Source of the DNA: Leifsonia sp. fls2-241-R2A-40a | GTDB lineage: Bacteria; Actinomycetota; Actinomycetes; Actinomycetales; Microbacteriaceae | Reading direction: 5' to 3' | Length of the DNA stretch: 64,000 bases | NCBI RefSeq assembly: GCF_030209575.1 | Contig: NZ_JARVRS010000001.1 | Coordinates: 434,001-498,000 of the forward strand | In this document: positions 29,877-38,475 of the stretch, piece by piece | How positions within the stretch are numbered: the first letter of the stretch is position 1 | Layout: the number at the start of each line of letters is the position of its first letter | Program-made: the position numbers and the translations under genes | Notes under the pieces: generated by a model | Database searches by the model: none | The model's input: only the letters and a program-made list of their open reading frames with translations | What the model was told of the DNA's origin: nothing

Positions 29877-30839
29877 TCAGGATGCCGCCTGGCGTGCTTC
29901 CCAGGCGCTGCGCACCATGTCCTCGAGCGAGTGGCGCATCTCCCAGTCGAGATCGCGCGCGGCGAGCTCTCCCGAGGCCACGATCCTCGCCGGGTCCCCC
30001 GGACGTCGAGGCCCCACTTCTGGGGTGAAGGGGATGCCGGTCACTTCGGCGACCGTCGACATGATCTGCCCGACCGACACCCCGTCGCCGCTTCCGAGGT
30101 TGTAGACGGGCTCGATCGGCTCGTGCGCATCCAGCCGCTTGGCCGCGGCCACGTGCGAGAGCGCCAGGTCGGCCACGTGGATGTAGTCGCGCACGCAGGT
30201 GCCGTCCGGGGTCGGGTAGTCGTCTCCGTTGATCCGCGGGGTGCGCCCGGCGACGAGCGCGTCGAAGACGAGCGGGAACAGGTTGTGCGGGCTGGTGTCG
30301 CGCAGGCTCGGGTCGCCCGAGCCGACGACGTTGAAGTACCGGAGCGAGGCGTGACGCAGGCCGACGGCGACCCCCTGGTCGCGCAGCAGCCACTCCCCGA
30401 TCAGCTTGGACTCGCCGTACGGGGACTCCGGGTTCTTGGGGGTGGACTCGGTGACGATGTCCACGTCAGGGGTGCCGTACACCGCGGCCGACGAGCTGAA
30501 GACGATGGCGTCGACGCCCGCATCCTGCATCGCCGCGAGCAGCACCGCCGTGCCCGTCACGTTCTGCTCGTAGGTGTGGAGCGGACGCTGAACCGAAACC
30601 CCGGCGTACTTGAAGCCGGCCACGTGGACCACGCCCGTGATGGTGTTCTCGGCGAAGAGCTGCGACAGCAGCTCGCCGTCGAGGATGGTGCCCCGGTAGA
30701 AGGGGACGCCCGCCGGGACGAACTCCTCATGGCCGCTCGACAGGTCGTCGACGACGACCACGTCGATCCCCTGGTCGCGGAACGCCCGCACGACGTGCGC
30801 TCCGATGTACCCTGCGCCTCCGGTCACCAACCACGCCAC
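29877..30839 (-). CDS. galE: UDP-glucose 4-epimerase
   Basis: A 320-residue short-chain dehydrogenase-like epimerase interconverting UDP-glucose and UDP-galactose. The NAD loop GGAGYIGAH is at 7-15, catalytic S117 is in FSSSAAVYG, and the Tyr-Lys pair Y141/K145 is in YGESK. The C-terminal GRRPGDPARIVASGELA segment is typical of GalE. A strong Shine-Dalgarno (AGGAGG) lies 6 nt before ATG 30839 and a possible -10 (TAGGGT) at 30884-30879. It supplies galactose units for the nearby glycan genes. Confidence 0.95.
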   Translation of the reverse strand: MAWLVTGGAGYIGAHVVRAFRDQGIDVVVVDDLSSGHEEFVPAGVPFYRGTILDGELLSQLFAENTITGVVHVAGFKYAGVSVQRPLHTYEQNVTGTAVLLAAMQDAGVDAIVFSSSAAVYGTPDVDIVTESTPKNPESPYGESKLIGEWLLRDQGVAVGLRHASLRYFNVVGSGDPSLRDTSPHNLFPLVFDALVAGRTPRINGDDYPTPDGTCVRDYIHVADLALSHVAAAKRLDAHEPIEPVYNLGSGDGVSVGQIMSTVAEVTGIPFTPEVGPRRPGDPARIVASGELAARDLDWEMRHSLEDMVRSAWEARQAAS

Positions 30840-30929
30840 GGCGGTCCTCCTGCTCGTTCGTCCGACAGACCTGGGGCAACCCTACCGGCCGTGGACGAAC
30901 CGCCCGGAGGCGGCCGCCGTCGTCTCAGC

Positions 30930-32108
30930 TCAGACGAACGCCGCCTGACCGGTGATCGCCCGGCCGACGATCAGCGTGTTCATCTCCCGGGTGCCCTCGT
31001 ACGAATAGAGCGCCTCCGCGTCGGCGAAGAAGCGCGCGACGTCGTAGTCGAGCACGATGCCGTTGCCTCCCAATGCCTCGCGGCACCAGGCGACGGTCTC
31101 GCGCATCCGGGCCGTCGCGAACGCCTTGGCGAGGGCCGAGTGCTCGTCGCGCTGCTCACCGTCGTCGAGCATCTGCGAGACGCGGGTGCACAGGCCGATG
31201 GATGCGGTGATGTTCCCCAGCGACTTGACCAGCAGGTCCTGGATCAGCTGGTGCGACGCGATCGGCTTGCCGAACTGCACCCGCTCCTTCGTGTAGCGGA
31301 GGGCCGCCTCGTAGGCGCCGACGGCGACGCCGACGGCGGCCCAGGCGACCTCCGCACGCGTCAGGCGCAGCACGCGGGCGGTGTCCTTGAAGCTGTTCGC
31401 GTTCTGCAGCCGCAGCGACTCGGGCACGATGACGTTCTCGAGGGTGATGTCGGCGTTCTGCACCATGCGGAGCGACTGCTTGCCCTCGATCTTCGTGGTG
31501 GTGAATCCCGGGGTGGAGTTCGGGACGATGAAGCCCTTCACCTGCCCGTCCTCCGCGCTCTTCGCCCAGATGACGGTGATGTGGCTGAAGGTGGCGTTCC
31601 CGATCCACCGCTTCGATCCGTTGAGGATCCAGTTGTCGCCGTCGCGGGTCGCGATCGTCTTGAGGCCCTGCGCCGAGTCGGAGCCCGACGTCGGCTCGGT
31701 GAGGCCGAACGCGCCGAGCACCTCGCCGCTCGCCAGCTTCGGCAGCCACTCGGCGCGCTGCTCGTCGGAGCCGCACACGCCGATCGCGCCGAGCGCCAGA
31801 CCGTTCTGGACGCCGACGTACGTGCTCACCGACGCGTCGACGCGCGCCAGCTCCAGCGCGACCCAGCCGCGGAAGACCGCCGAGTTCTCGAACGCCGCGG
31901 TCTCCGGGAAGCCGAGCCCGACCGTGCCGTTGCGGTGGATGACATCGAGGATCTGGTGCGGGAACTCCGCCTTCTCCCAGTACTCGTTGACGATCGGCTT
32001 CACCTCGGCCTCCAACTGCTCGCGCAGGGTCGCGATGAAGTCCTTCTCGCGATCGGTGAGGAGGGTCTCGAAGCCGTAGAAGTCGCCGGCGATGGTCTCG
32101 AAGGGCAT
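30930..32108 (-). CDS. Acyl-CoA dehydrogenase, glutaryl-CoA-dehydrogenase-like
   Basis: A 392-residue FAD enzyme. The N-terminal helical domain, middle FAD/substrate beta domain (GAFGLTEPTSGSD near 133-145) and C-terminal helical domain are all present. The C-terminus YEGTREMNTLIVGRAITG carries the likely catalytic base E371, at the position used in glutaryl-CoA dehydrogenases. It would oxidise an acyl-CoA and pass electrons to ETF; chain specificity is not certain. GGAG precedes ATG 32108. It is divergent from manA and unrelated in function to its glycan neighbours. Confidence 0.88.
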   Translation of the reverse strand: MPFETIAGDFYGFETLLTDREKDFIATLREQLEAEVKPIVNEYWEKAEFPHQILDVIHRNGTVGLGFPETAAFENSAVFRGWVALELARVDASVSTYVGVQNGLALGAIGVCGSDEQRAEWLPKLASGEVLGAFGLTEPTSGSDSAQGLKTIATRDGDNWILNGSKRWIGNATFSHITVIWAKSAEDGQVKGFIVPNSTPGFTTTKIEGKQSLRMVQNADITLENVIVPESLRLQNANSFKDTARVLRLTRAEVAWAAVGVAVGAYEAALRYTKERVQFGKPIASHQLIQDLLVKSLGNITASIGLCTRVSQMLDDGEQRDEHSALAKAFATARMRETVAWCREALGGNGIVLDYDVARFFADAEALYSYEGTREMNTLIVGRAITGQAAFV

Positions 32109-32149
32109 GTCTGCTCCATTGCGTCCACGTGGATGGTCGGGCGCCCGTC

Positions 32150-32178
32150 AGCCTAAGGAACCCGGCCGGTCGCGACAA
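32150..32178 (-). promoter_or_regulatory. Promoter of the acyl-CoA dehydrogenase gene
   Basis: TTGTCG (32178-32173) and TAGGCT (32155-32150) on the minus strand are spaced by 17 bp. The predicted start leaves a 5'-UTR of about 35 nt. Confidence 0.5.
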
Positions 32179-32224
32179 AAGCGATTGGTAGTTTGGTCCA
32201 ACGCAACGAAAGGGATGGCAACGC

Positions 32225-33385
32225 ATGTTTGTGCGCATCGGCAACACTCCGCGCGATTACGCCTGGGGCTCCACGACGGCGATCGCGGGCCTGCTCGGCA
32301 CCGAGCCGAGCGGAGGACCGGAGGCGGAACTGTGGCTGGGCGCGCATCCCGGTTCCCCCGCCCGGGTCCTCGACCCTGCGCTGGCCGACGGCGCCGCCGA
32401 CCTCGCCGCGTGGGAGCGCACGAGCGACCTCCCCTATCTGCTCAAGGTGCTGGCCGCCGCCGGGCCGCTGTCGCTGCAGGCGCATCCCTCGCCCGAGCAG
32501 GCGCGGGCCGGCTTCGAGCGCGAGAACGCCGCAGGGCTGGCGCCCGACTCGCCGGACCGCAACTACAAGGACCCGTTCCACAAGCCGGAGCTGATCTTCG
32601 CGCTCAGCGACCCCTTCGAGGCGCTGTGCGGCTTCCGCGACCCGGCCGAGAGCCGGGCGGCGCTCGAGCGGCTGGCTGCTGCGGGCAACGGCGGAGCGGT
32701 GCTGTCGGGCTTCGCCCGCACGCTCGACGGCGAGCCGGAAGCCGTGCTGCGGCGCGCCACCGAGTGGCTGCTCGGCGGGGACACCGACGTGGACCTGCTG
32801 GTGGCCGAGGTCGTGGCCGCGGCACGGGCGCTGCCCGGGGACCGCGACGCGGACACCGTGCGGATGCTCGACGAGGCCTTCCCCGGCGACCCGGGCATCG
32901 TGCTCGCGCTGCTGCTGAACCGGGCGACGCTGCGCCCGGGCGAAGTGCTGTACCTGCCGGCGGGCAACATCCACGCGTACCTGCGCGGACTCGGCATCGA
33001 GCTGATGGCCGCCTCGGACAATGTGCTGCGCGGCGGGCTCACCCGCAAGCGCATCGACGTGCCGGAGCTCGTCGGCGTGCTCGACTTCCGGCCGATCCGG
33101 GCGACCCCGTTGGCCGCCGAGCATCCGGCCGCCGGCGTCGAGACGTTCCGGCCGGACGTGCCGGACTTCGCCCTCGAGTTCGTCTCCCTCACCGGGGAGG
33201 TGCCGAGCGCGACGGTCCCGCTTCCGGGCACCGCCATCGCTCTGGTCACCGACGGGGAGGTCGAGCTGAGCGGCACGAGCGGATCGCTGCACCTGCGCCG
33301 TGGCGACGCGGCGGTCGTCACCGATGAGCGCGAGCTCACGGCCACCGGCCGGGGGACCCTGTTCGTCGCGCATCCCAACCGTTGA
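32225..33385 (+). CDS. manA: Type I mannose-6-phosphate isomerase
   Basis: A 386-residue zinc enzyme interconverting fructose-6-phosphate and mannose-6-phosphate. Zinc-site segments are LQAHPS (around 79-84), KPELIF (around 120-125) and GNIHAYL (around 247-253). The N-terminal RDYAWGS is the family start. ATG 32225 follows a GAAAGGGA sequence by 9 nt. Possible -10 TAGTTT at 32189-32194. With phosphomannomutase at 22.4 kb it feeds GDP-mannose or mannosyl donors to the downstream glycan region. Confidence 0.95.
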   Translation: MFVRIGNTPRDYAWGSTTAIAGLLGTEPSGGPEAELWLGAHPGSPARVLDPALADGAADLAAWERTSDLPYLLKVLAAAGPLSLQAHPSPEQARAGFERENAAGLAPDSPDRNYKDPFHKPELIFALSDPFEALCGFRDPAESRAALERLAAAGNGGAVLSGFARTLDGEPEAVLRRATEWLLGGDTDVDLLVAEVVAAARALPGDRDADTVRMLDEAFPGDPGIVLALLLNRATLRPGEVLYLPAGNIHAYLRGLGIELMAASDNVLRGGLTRKRIDVPELVGVLDFRPIRATPLAAEHPAAGVETFRPDVPDFALEFVSLTGEVPSATVPLPGTAIALVTDGEVELSGTSGSLHLRRGDAAVVTDERELTATGRGTLFVAHPNR

Positions 33386-33401
33386 GCAGCGGCGGGTCGG
33401 T

Positions 33402-33407
33402 TATCCT
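33402..33407 (+). promoter_or_regulatory. -10 element of the first O-antigen-ligase-like gene
   Basis: TATCCT ends 6 nt before GTG 33414. There is no Shine-Dalgarno, so a leaderless message is likely. Confidence 0.45.
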
Positions 33408-33413
33408 GCCCAG

Positions 33414-34838
33414 GTGACCTCCCCGCCCGTCCACCCGCCCACCCGTGCCGACGACGCCGGCCGTGCCGCCTCCCGGCCCGCCGGGCGACCGGCGCTCCGG
33501 TCGGTGACGCGCCGCCGCAGCGGCGTCGACCCGGCCCGGGTCGAGGCCGCACGGTCCGCGACGGGCACCGGGGAGGCGGTCGTCGGCGCCGTCGTGCTGT
33601 TCACGCTCTTCGCGGGCGACTTCTGGCGCAACCTCATCAGCTGGCCGGGCTACTTCGTCCTCGCCGGGGTGCTCGCGGTGGTCTGCATCGTGCTCGTGGT
33701 CCGCTCGCGCCCGCGCTTCCGGTGGCGGACCACGCCCAAGACGCTGCTGCTGTTCCTGGCGCTGGCCCTGCTGTCGATCGCCTGGTCGGCGTACCCCGGA
33801 GCCAGCGCGCTCGGCGTGCTGAGCTCGCTGCTGACCGCCGCGGGCGGGGTGTTCCTCGCGCTCCGGCTGGGCTGGCCGGGGCTGCTGAGTGCCCTGGGCA
33901 ATGCGTTCCGGTGGATCCTCGGGCTGTCGCTGCTCTTCGAGCTGGTCGTCGCCCTGTTCGTGCGGCACCCGGTGCTGCCATTGACCCCGGTCAAGCCGAT
34001 CCCGTCCGGCACCCTCCCGCAGGCGTTCTACTGGAGCCGCGACCTGCTGTTCCACGGAGGCCCGATCCAGGGCATCGTCGGGAACAGCAATCTGCTCGCG
34101 ATGATCGCGCTGCTGTCGCTGATCGTCTTCGGGATCCAGGTCGCCGACCGGACCGTCCGGCGGGGTTCCTCCGTGACGTGGCTGGTGCTGGCCGCCCTCA
34201 CGCTCGCGCTCACCCGTTCGGCGACCGTCATCGCCGCCGCCCTCGTCACCGCCGTGGTGCTCGGCTTCGCGCTGTGGGCCCGGCGTGCCGGCGCCGATCG
34301 CCGGACGCCCGTGTACGTGGTGGGCATCGCCCTGGTCGCCGCGACGATCGTGCTGGTCTCGGTGTTCGCCTCCCGCATCCCCGCGCTGTTCGGCAAGAGC
34401 GAGGACCTCACGGGTCGCCTCGATATCTGGGCGGCGGTGACCAAGCTCGCTCAGCAGCGGCCGGTGTTCGGCTGGGGGTGGGTGAGCTACTGGGCGCCGT
34501 GGGTCAAACCCTTCGACGGGCTCGCCACCCGCAACGGCGTCGAGTACCTGCAGGCGCACAACGCCTGGCTGGATGTCTGGCTGCAGCTCGGGATCGTGGG
34601 ACTCGTCGTCTTCATCCTGCTGGTGCTCACGACGTTCGGCCGGACCTGGTTCCTCGCGATCGACCGCCCGCGCTTCACTGTGGCCGACGACCAGCCCTAC
34701 CGTGCCCTCACGCTGCTCCCGCTGCTGCTGATCGCCGCGCTGATCGCGCAGAGCTTCGCCGAGAGCCGGATGCTGATCGAGGGAGGCTGGGCGCTGCTCG
34801 TGACACTCGCCGTGGCGACCAAGCGGACCGCTCCGTAA
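33414..34838 (+). CDS. O-antigen ligase/polymerase-like membrane protein (first of a tandem pair)
   Basis: A 474-residue polytopic protein of the Wzy/WaaL class. About 50 polar N-terminal residues are followed by ten or more hydrophobic segments. GGPIQGIVGNSN, PVFGWGWVSYW and the large-loop motif LQAHNAWLDVWLQLG fit the O-antigen ligase family (the histidine in the loop is important in WaaL). The start is GTG 33414, 28 nt after manA; upstream in-frame codons overlap manA and are rejected. Such proteins join finished or repeat-unit glycans from a polyprenyl carrier to an acceptor. The true acceptor is unknown. It is paralogous to the next gene. Confidence 0.82.
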   Translation: MTSPPVHPPTRADDAGRAASRPAGRPALRSVTRRRSGVDPARVEAARSATGTGEAVVGAVVLFTLFAGDFWRNLISWPGYFVLAGVLAVVCIVLVVRSRPRFRWRTTPKTLLLFLALALLSIAWSAYPGASALGVLSSLLTAAGGVFLALRLGWPGLLSALGNAFRWILGLSLLFELVVALFVRHPVLPLTPVKPIPSGTLPQAFYWSRDLLFHGGPIQGIVGNSNLLAMIALLSLIVFGIQVADRTVRRGSSVTWLVLAALTLALTRSATVIAAALVTAVVLGFALWARRAGADRRTPVYVVGIALVAATIVLVSVFASRIPALFGKSEDLTGRLDIWAAVTKLAQQRPVFGWGWVSYWAPWVKPFDGLATRNGVEYLQAHNAWLDVWLQLGIVGLVVFILLVLTTFGRTWFLAIDRPRFTVADDQPYRALTLLPLLLIAALIAQSFAESRMLIEGGWALLVTLAVATKRTAP

Positions 34839-34885
34839 TCGATGTCTCGACGGCCGCCCGGGCGCGCGGGAAGGCGCCGTCCCCG

Positions 34886-34891
34886 TAGTCT
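34886..34891 (+). promoter_or_regulatory. -10 element of the second O-antigen-ligase-like gene
   Basis: TAGTCT ends 6 nt before ATG 34898. The GTG at 34892 is in frame two codons earlier but directly abuts the -10, so it cannot begin a transcript-start ORF. Confidence 0.5.
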
Positions 34892-34897
34892 GTGAGC

Positions 34898-36187
34898 ATG
34901 GCAACGCCCCGTCGGACCCTGGTGCCCTCCGCGGTGACCGAGTTCCTGGGCTCCGCCCGCTTCAACTCGACGTTGGCTCTGGTGGCGGTGATCACGGGCT
35001 TCTCGACCCACGCCATCCGGGCTCTGATCGGCTGGCCGGGCCTGATCGGCGCGCTGGCGGTGCTGGTCGTGCTCGCAGCGCTGTCCTTCGCCGCGCAATG
35101 GCGCCTGATCGAATGGCATGGCCTGCTGCCCATCTCGGCGCTGCTCTTCGTGGGCTGGTGCGCGATCTCGACCTTCTGGAGCCAATACCAGTGGGCCACG
35201 GTCGCGGGCGTCTTCTATCAGCTGATCTTCGCCTTCCTGGCGGTGTACATCGCGCTCGTCCGCGACGCCATCCAGATCGTGCGGGTGGTCGGCGACGCGC
35301 TGCGGTTCCTGCTGACCGTCTCGCTGTCCCTCGAAGTGCTGAGCGGCCTGCTGATCGACACCCCGCTGCGCTTCCTCGGCATCCAGGGGAACATCGCGGC
35401 CGGCGGTCCCATCCAGGGTCTGTTCGGCTCGCGCAACCAGCTGAGCATCGTCGCCCTGATCGCATTCGTCACGTTCCTGGTCGAACTGCGGACCCGGTCG
35501 GTGCGCCCGCCCGTCGCGGCGTTCTCGATCACGCTGGCCGGGCTGTGCATCCTGCTCGCCCACTCCCCCGTCATCGCCGCCGTCTCCGTCGTCGTCGGGC
35601 TCGCCACCCTGGCGCTCTACCTGCTGCGCAAGGCGGCGCCGCAGCAGCGTCCGTACTTCCAGTGGGGTCTCGCGATCCTGACGCTCGCGGTGCTCGTCGT
35701 CGCCTACATCTACCGGACGCGCGTGATCGACCTGCTCAATGCGCGCGCCGACTTCCAGGTGCGATACCAGCTGTGGATCCAGATCTGGGAGCTCATCCCG
35801 GTGCAGCAGACGGTCGGCTGGGGATGGGTCGGCTCCTGGCCGACCGATCTCTACCCGTTCACCGCCATCCAGGCGGCCACCGGCGTCTACCACGCGGACG
35901 GGCTGAACGCCTACCTGGACGTCTACCTGCAGGTCGGCATCATCGGGCTCCTGCTGTTCGTCGCCCTCATCGCGCTCGCCTTCGGTCGGTCGTGGCTGCT
36001 CGCCTCGAACCGGCGCAGCGTGGTCTACGCCTGGGCGCCGCTGGTGCTGGTGGCGCTGCTCGCCACCAGCGTCTTCGAGAGCTCCATCCTGATCGAGGCG
36101 GGGTGGATGGTGCTCGTCATCTGCACCGTCAAGGCGTCGCAGGGGATGAGCTGGCGGCTGCGGCTGCCGCATCGCGACCAGAGCTGA
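34898..36187 (+). CDS. O-antigen ligase/polymerase-like membrane protein (second of a tandem pair)
   Basis: A 429-residue polytopic protein paralogous to the preceding gene: GGPIQGLFGSRNQ, QTVGWGWVGSW and NAYLDVYLQVGIIGL correspond to its motifs. In the loop region the first protein's AHNAW is replaced by HADGLNAY, keeping a histidine three residues away. Leaderless start at ATG 34898. Its last 59 nt overlap the 3' end of the convergent flippase gene. Two neighbouring copies suggest a polymerase/ligase division of labour or two acceptors. Confidence 0.82.
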   Translation: MATPRRTLVPSAVTEFLGSARFNSTLALVAVITGFSTHAIRALIGWPGLIGALAVLVVLAALSFAAQWRLIEWHGLLPISALLFVGWCAISTFWSQYQWATVAGVFYQLIFAFLAVYIALVRDAIQIVRVVGDALRFLLTVSLSLEVLSGLLIDTPLRFLGIQGNIAAGGPIQGLFGSRNQLSIVALIAFVTFLVELRTRSVRPPVAAFSITLAGLCILLAHSPVIAAVSVVVGLATLALYLLRKAAPQQRPYFQWGLAILTLAVLVVAYIYRTRVIDLLNARADFQVRYQLWIQIWELIPVQQTVGWGWVGSWPTDLYPFTAIQAATGVYHADGLNAYLDVYLQVGIIGLLLFVALIALAFGRSWLLASNRRSVVYAWAPLVLVALLATSVFESSILIEAGWMVLVICTVKASQGMSWRLRLPHRDQS

Positions 36188-37547
36188 CGCCGCGCCCGGC
36201 GGCACGAAGGCCGATCAGGTGCACGACCAGCCCGACGGCCGGTCCGACCGCGAGGGCCAGCGCCGCGCGCCCGGCGAGGGGCAGCGGTACGAAGAGCAGG
36301 GCCAGCGTGACCACGGAGGCGGCCACCCAGCCCAGCGCGTACAGCCCGTGCAGGTTGCGTGCGAGCACGGCGGAACCGCTGACGAACAGCGCGCCGATCA
36401 GCCCGGACGACGCGATCAGAGCGACCAGCACCCCGGCCGACAGGTCGAACTGTGAGCCGAACACCAGGTGCATGACCGGCTCGCCCCACAGCCACGCCGC
36501 ACCGCAGAGCAGCAGGATCACGACGGCGATCCCGCCGAGCAGCAGCGCGATGGTGCGAGCGGTGCGGTCGGGATGGTGCGAGAAGCGGCTGACCAGGAAG
36601 CTGGACAGTGCCGTCAGCGGCACCAGGATCGGCGCGCGCGTCAGGGTGACGGCGAGCACCAGCGAGCCGAGGTCCGAGTGGTTCTCCGGCCCGGCGAAGA
36701 ACGACAGCACGAGCGGGAAGCCGTTGATCAGCACGGCGGTCGCGGAGGCGGCGAGCATCGTCCGTCCGGTGTTCGCCACCAGGGAGCGCACGCCGATCGC
36801 GACCCGGGCGTTCTCGACGAACGCACGCGGGGCGGTGAGGAAGACGACGATCAGCGAGATCGGGAACGGCGCGATCACCGCGATGGCGAGCGGGACGATG
36901 TCGTGCGTCACACCCAGCACGGCCACCACGCCGATGACGCGGAGGATGCCGTCGAGCGCGACGATGGCCGCGAGCTGACGCCACATCCCCGCGCCGGCCA
37001 TCACCCCGGAGGCGGCGGCGACGAGGCAGTTCAGCGCGGCGCCGACGGCCACGAACCACGCGAGACCCGCATTCGCCGAACCGAGGCTCGGCACCGCCCA
37101 GAGCACGCTGGTGGCGATCACCACGACGCCGATGACCAGGGCCGCGATCGCGGCGAACGCCCAGAGCGAGGTGCGGCGCACGCCCGCCCGGCCGGGGAGC
37201 CCGTCCCGCTTGGCGACGACCGTCTGCGCCGTCGCCCGTGTCGACTCCTGCTGCAGGCCGAACAGGATGCCGACCACCAGGAACAGCGCCGACCAGAACA
37301 CCGAGAACACGCCGTAGCCGGCGGCTCCGACCTCCGTGTACACCCGCCAGGTGACCACGTAGCCTGCGATCCCGGCGATCGCCGTCGCGCCCAGGATGAG
37401 CACGACCGACGAGCGCGCCGAGCGGGGCGCCGACGCCTCCTCGATGTCCGGAATGGGCTCGTTGAGCGGTTCGAACGCGGTGATGGATCTCTCCCCGATG
37501 GTGCGTGAAAGGATGGACGGCGGCCGCCTCTCGCGGCACGCCAACAT
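36129..37547 (-). CDS. Flippase-like polytopic membrane protein (MOP/Wzx class)
   Basis: A 472-residue protein with about 12-14 hydrophobic segments from about residue 48 on, resembling polysaccharide flippases that move lipid-linked oligosaccharides across the membrane. LQQESTRATAQ in the first third and the long alternating helices fit the MOP superfamily. The start is uncertain: ATG 37547 is the only conventional in-frame start and has no clear Shine-Dalgarno. A GGGGAGAGA sequence stands before an in-frame ATC 22 codons further in, at 37483-37481. It is divergent from the GT2 gene at 37569 by 21 bp and its 3' end overlaps the ligase-like gene. Confidence 0.72.
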   Translation of the reverse strand: MLACRERRPPSILSRTIGERSITAFEPLNEPIPDIEEASAPRSARSSVVLILGATAIAGIAGYVVTWRVYTEVGAAGYGVFSVFWSALFLVVGILFGLQQESTRATAQTVVAKRDGLPGRAGVRRTSLWAFAAIAALVIGVVVIATSVLWAVPSLGSANAGLAWFVAVGAALNCLVAAASGVMAGAGMWRQLAAIVALDGILRVIGVVAVLGVTHDIVPLAIAVIAPFPISLIVVFLTAPRAFVENARVAIGVRSLVANTGRTMLAASATAVLINGFPLVLSFFAGPENHSDLGSLVLAVTLTRAPILVPLTALSSFLVSRFSHHPDRTARTIALLLGGIAVVILLLCGAAWLWGEPVMHLVFGSQFDLSAGVLVALIASSGLIGALFVSGSAVLARNLHGLYALGWVAASVVTLALLFVPLPLAGRAALALAVGPAVGLVVHLIGLRAAGRGVSSGRDAAAAAASSSPATP

Positions 37548-37568
37548 TACGACGAAAGCCTGGACGCA

Positions 37569-38456
37569 GTGACGATCGACATCATGATGCCGTTCTACGG
37601 CGACCCCGGCCTGTTCCGCGACGCCGTGGAAAGTGTCCGGGCCCAGACCGATGGCGACTGGCGTCTCGTCGTGATCGACGACGTCTACCCCGACACCGCT
37701 CCCGGGGAGTGGGTCTCGGCGCTCGGCGACCCGCGCATCGAGTACCTCCGCAACGAGACGAACCTCGGGGTCAGCGGCAACTTCAGCAAGTCCGTCGACC
37801 TGGTCCGCGCCGAGCACTTCGTCCTGATGGGCTGCGACGACCTGATGGAGCCGGGATACGTCGAAGGGATGCGCGCGGCGATCGCGCGCCACCCCGACGG
37901 CTCGTACTACCAGCCCGCCGTCACGGTCATCGCCGACGACGGCTCCCCCGCGCTGCCGCTCGCAGACCGGGTCAAGTCCTGGTACCGCCCCACCCGCTCC
38001 GAGCCGACGGTGCTGTCGGGGCAGGAGCTCGCGGTCAGCCTCCTCCGCGGCAACTGGACGTACTTCCCGTCGATGTGCTGGAACACCGCGGCGGTGCGCC
38101 GGCATGGCTTCGACGCTGCCTTCGACGTGGTCCTCGACCTCGCGCTGCAGCTGGACATCGTGCTCGACGGCGGAAGCCTCGTGCTGCTGCCGGAGCGCAC
38201 CTTCCGCTACCGCCGGCACGCGGGCAGCGTGTCGTCGTGGACCGCGCAGGACGGCACCCGGTTCGACGAGGAGCGCGCGTTCTTCCTCGACGCCAAGAAG
38301 CGCCTGCGGGCGCGGGGCTGGCGACGTGCGGCCCGGGTCGCGGGCGCGCACTGGTCGTCGCGCCTGAACGCCGCCACGAAGCTCCCCTCGGCCGTCGCGA
38401 AGCGCGACGGTAACGGCCTGCGGGCGCTCGCGCGGCACATCCTCCGCGGCTGGTGA
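37569..38456 (+). CDS. Glycosyltransferase family 2
   Basis: A 295-residue GT-A enzyme. The N-terminal TIDIMMPFYGD strand, the VVIDD segment and GCDDLMEPGY (the metal- and nucleotide-binding loop) are present, followed by the RYRRHAGSVSSW region typical of GT2 enzymes making surface sugars. The C-terminus is basic and may touch the membrane. GTG start. It ends 19 nt from the convergent membrane gene. Donor and acceptor unknown. Confidence 0.85.
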   Translation: MTIDIMMPFYGDPGLFRDAVESVRAQTDGDWRLVVIDDVYPDTAPGEWVSALGDPRIEYLRNETNLGVSGNFSKSVDLVRAEHFVLMGCDDLMEPGYVEGMRAAIARHPDGSYYQPAVTVIADDGSPALPLADRVKSWYRPTRSEPTVLSGQELAVSLLRGNWTYFPSMCWNTAAVRRHGFDAAFDVVLDLALQLDIVLDGGSLVLLPERTFRYRRHAGSVSSWTAQDGTRFDEERAFFLDAKKRLRARGWRRAARVAGAHWSSRLNAATKLPSAVAKRDGNGLRALARHILRGW

Positions 38457-38475
38457 GCGACCAGGCCTCTGCGCC

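Noticed and set aside
30896-30925. Short GC hairpin between galE and the acyl-CoA dehydrogenase gene
   Set aside because: A 5-bp stem (CCGCC/GGCGG) without a T-run is not distinguishable from background in this GC-rich sequence.
33300-33413. Extended start of the first ligase-like protein inside manA
   Set aside because: It would overlap 86 nt of manA in another frame. GTG 33414 has a -10 at leaderless spacing.
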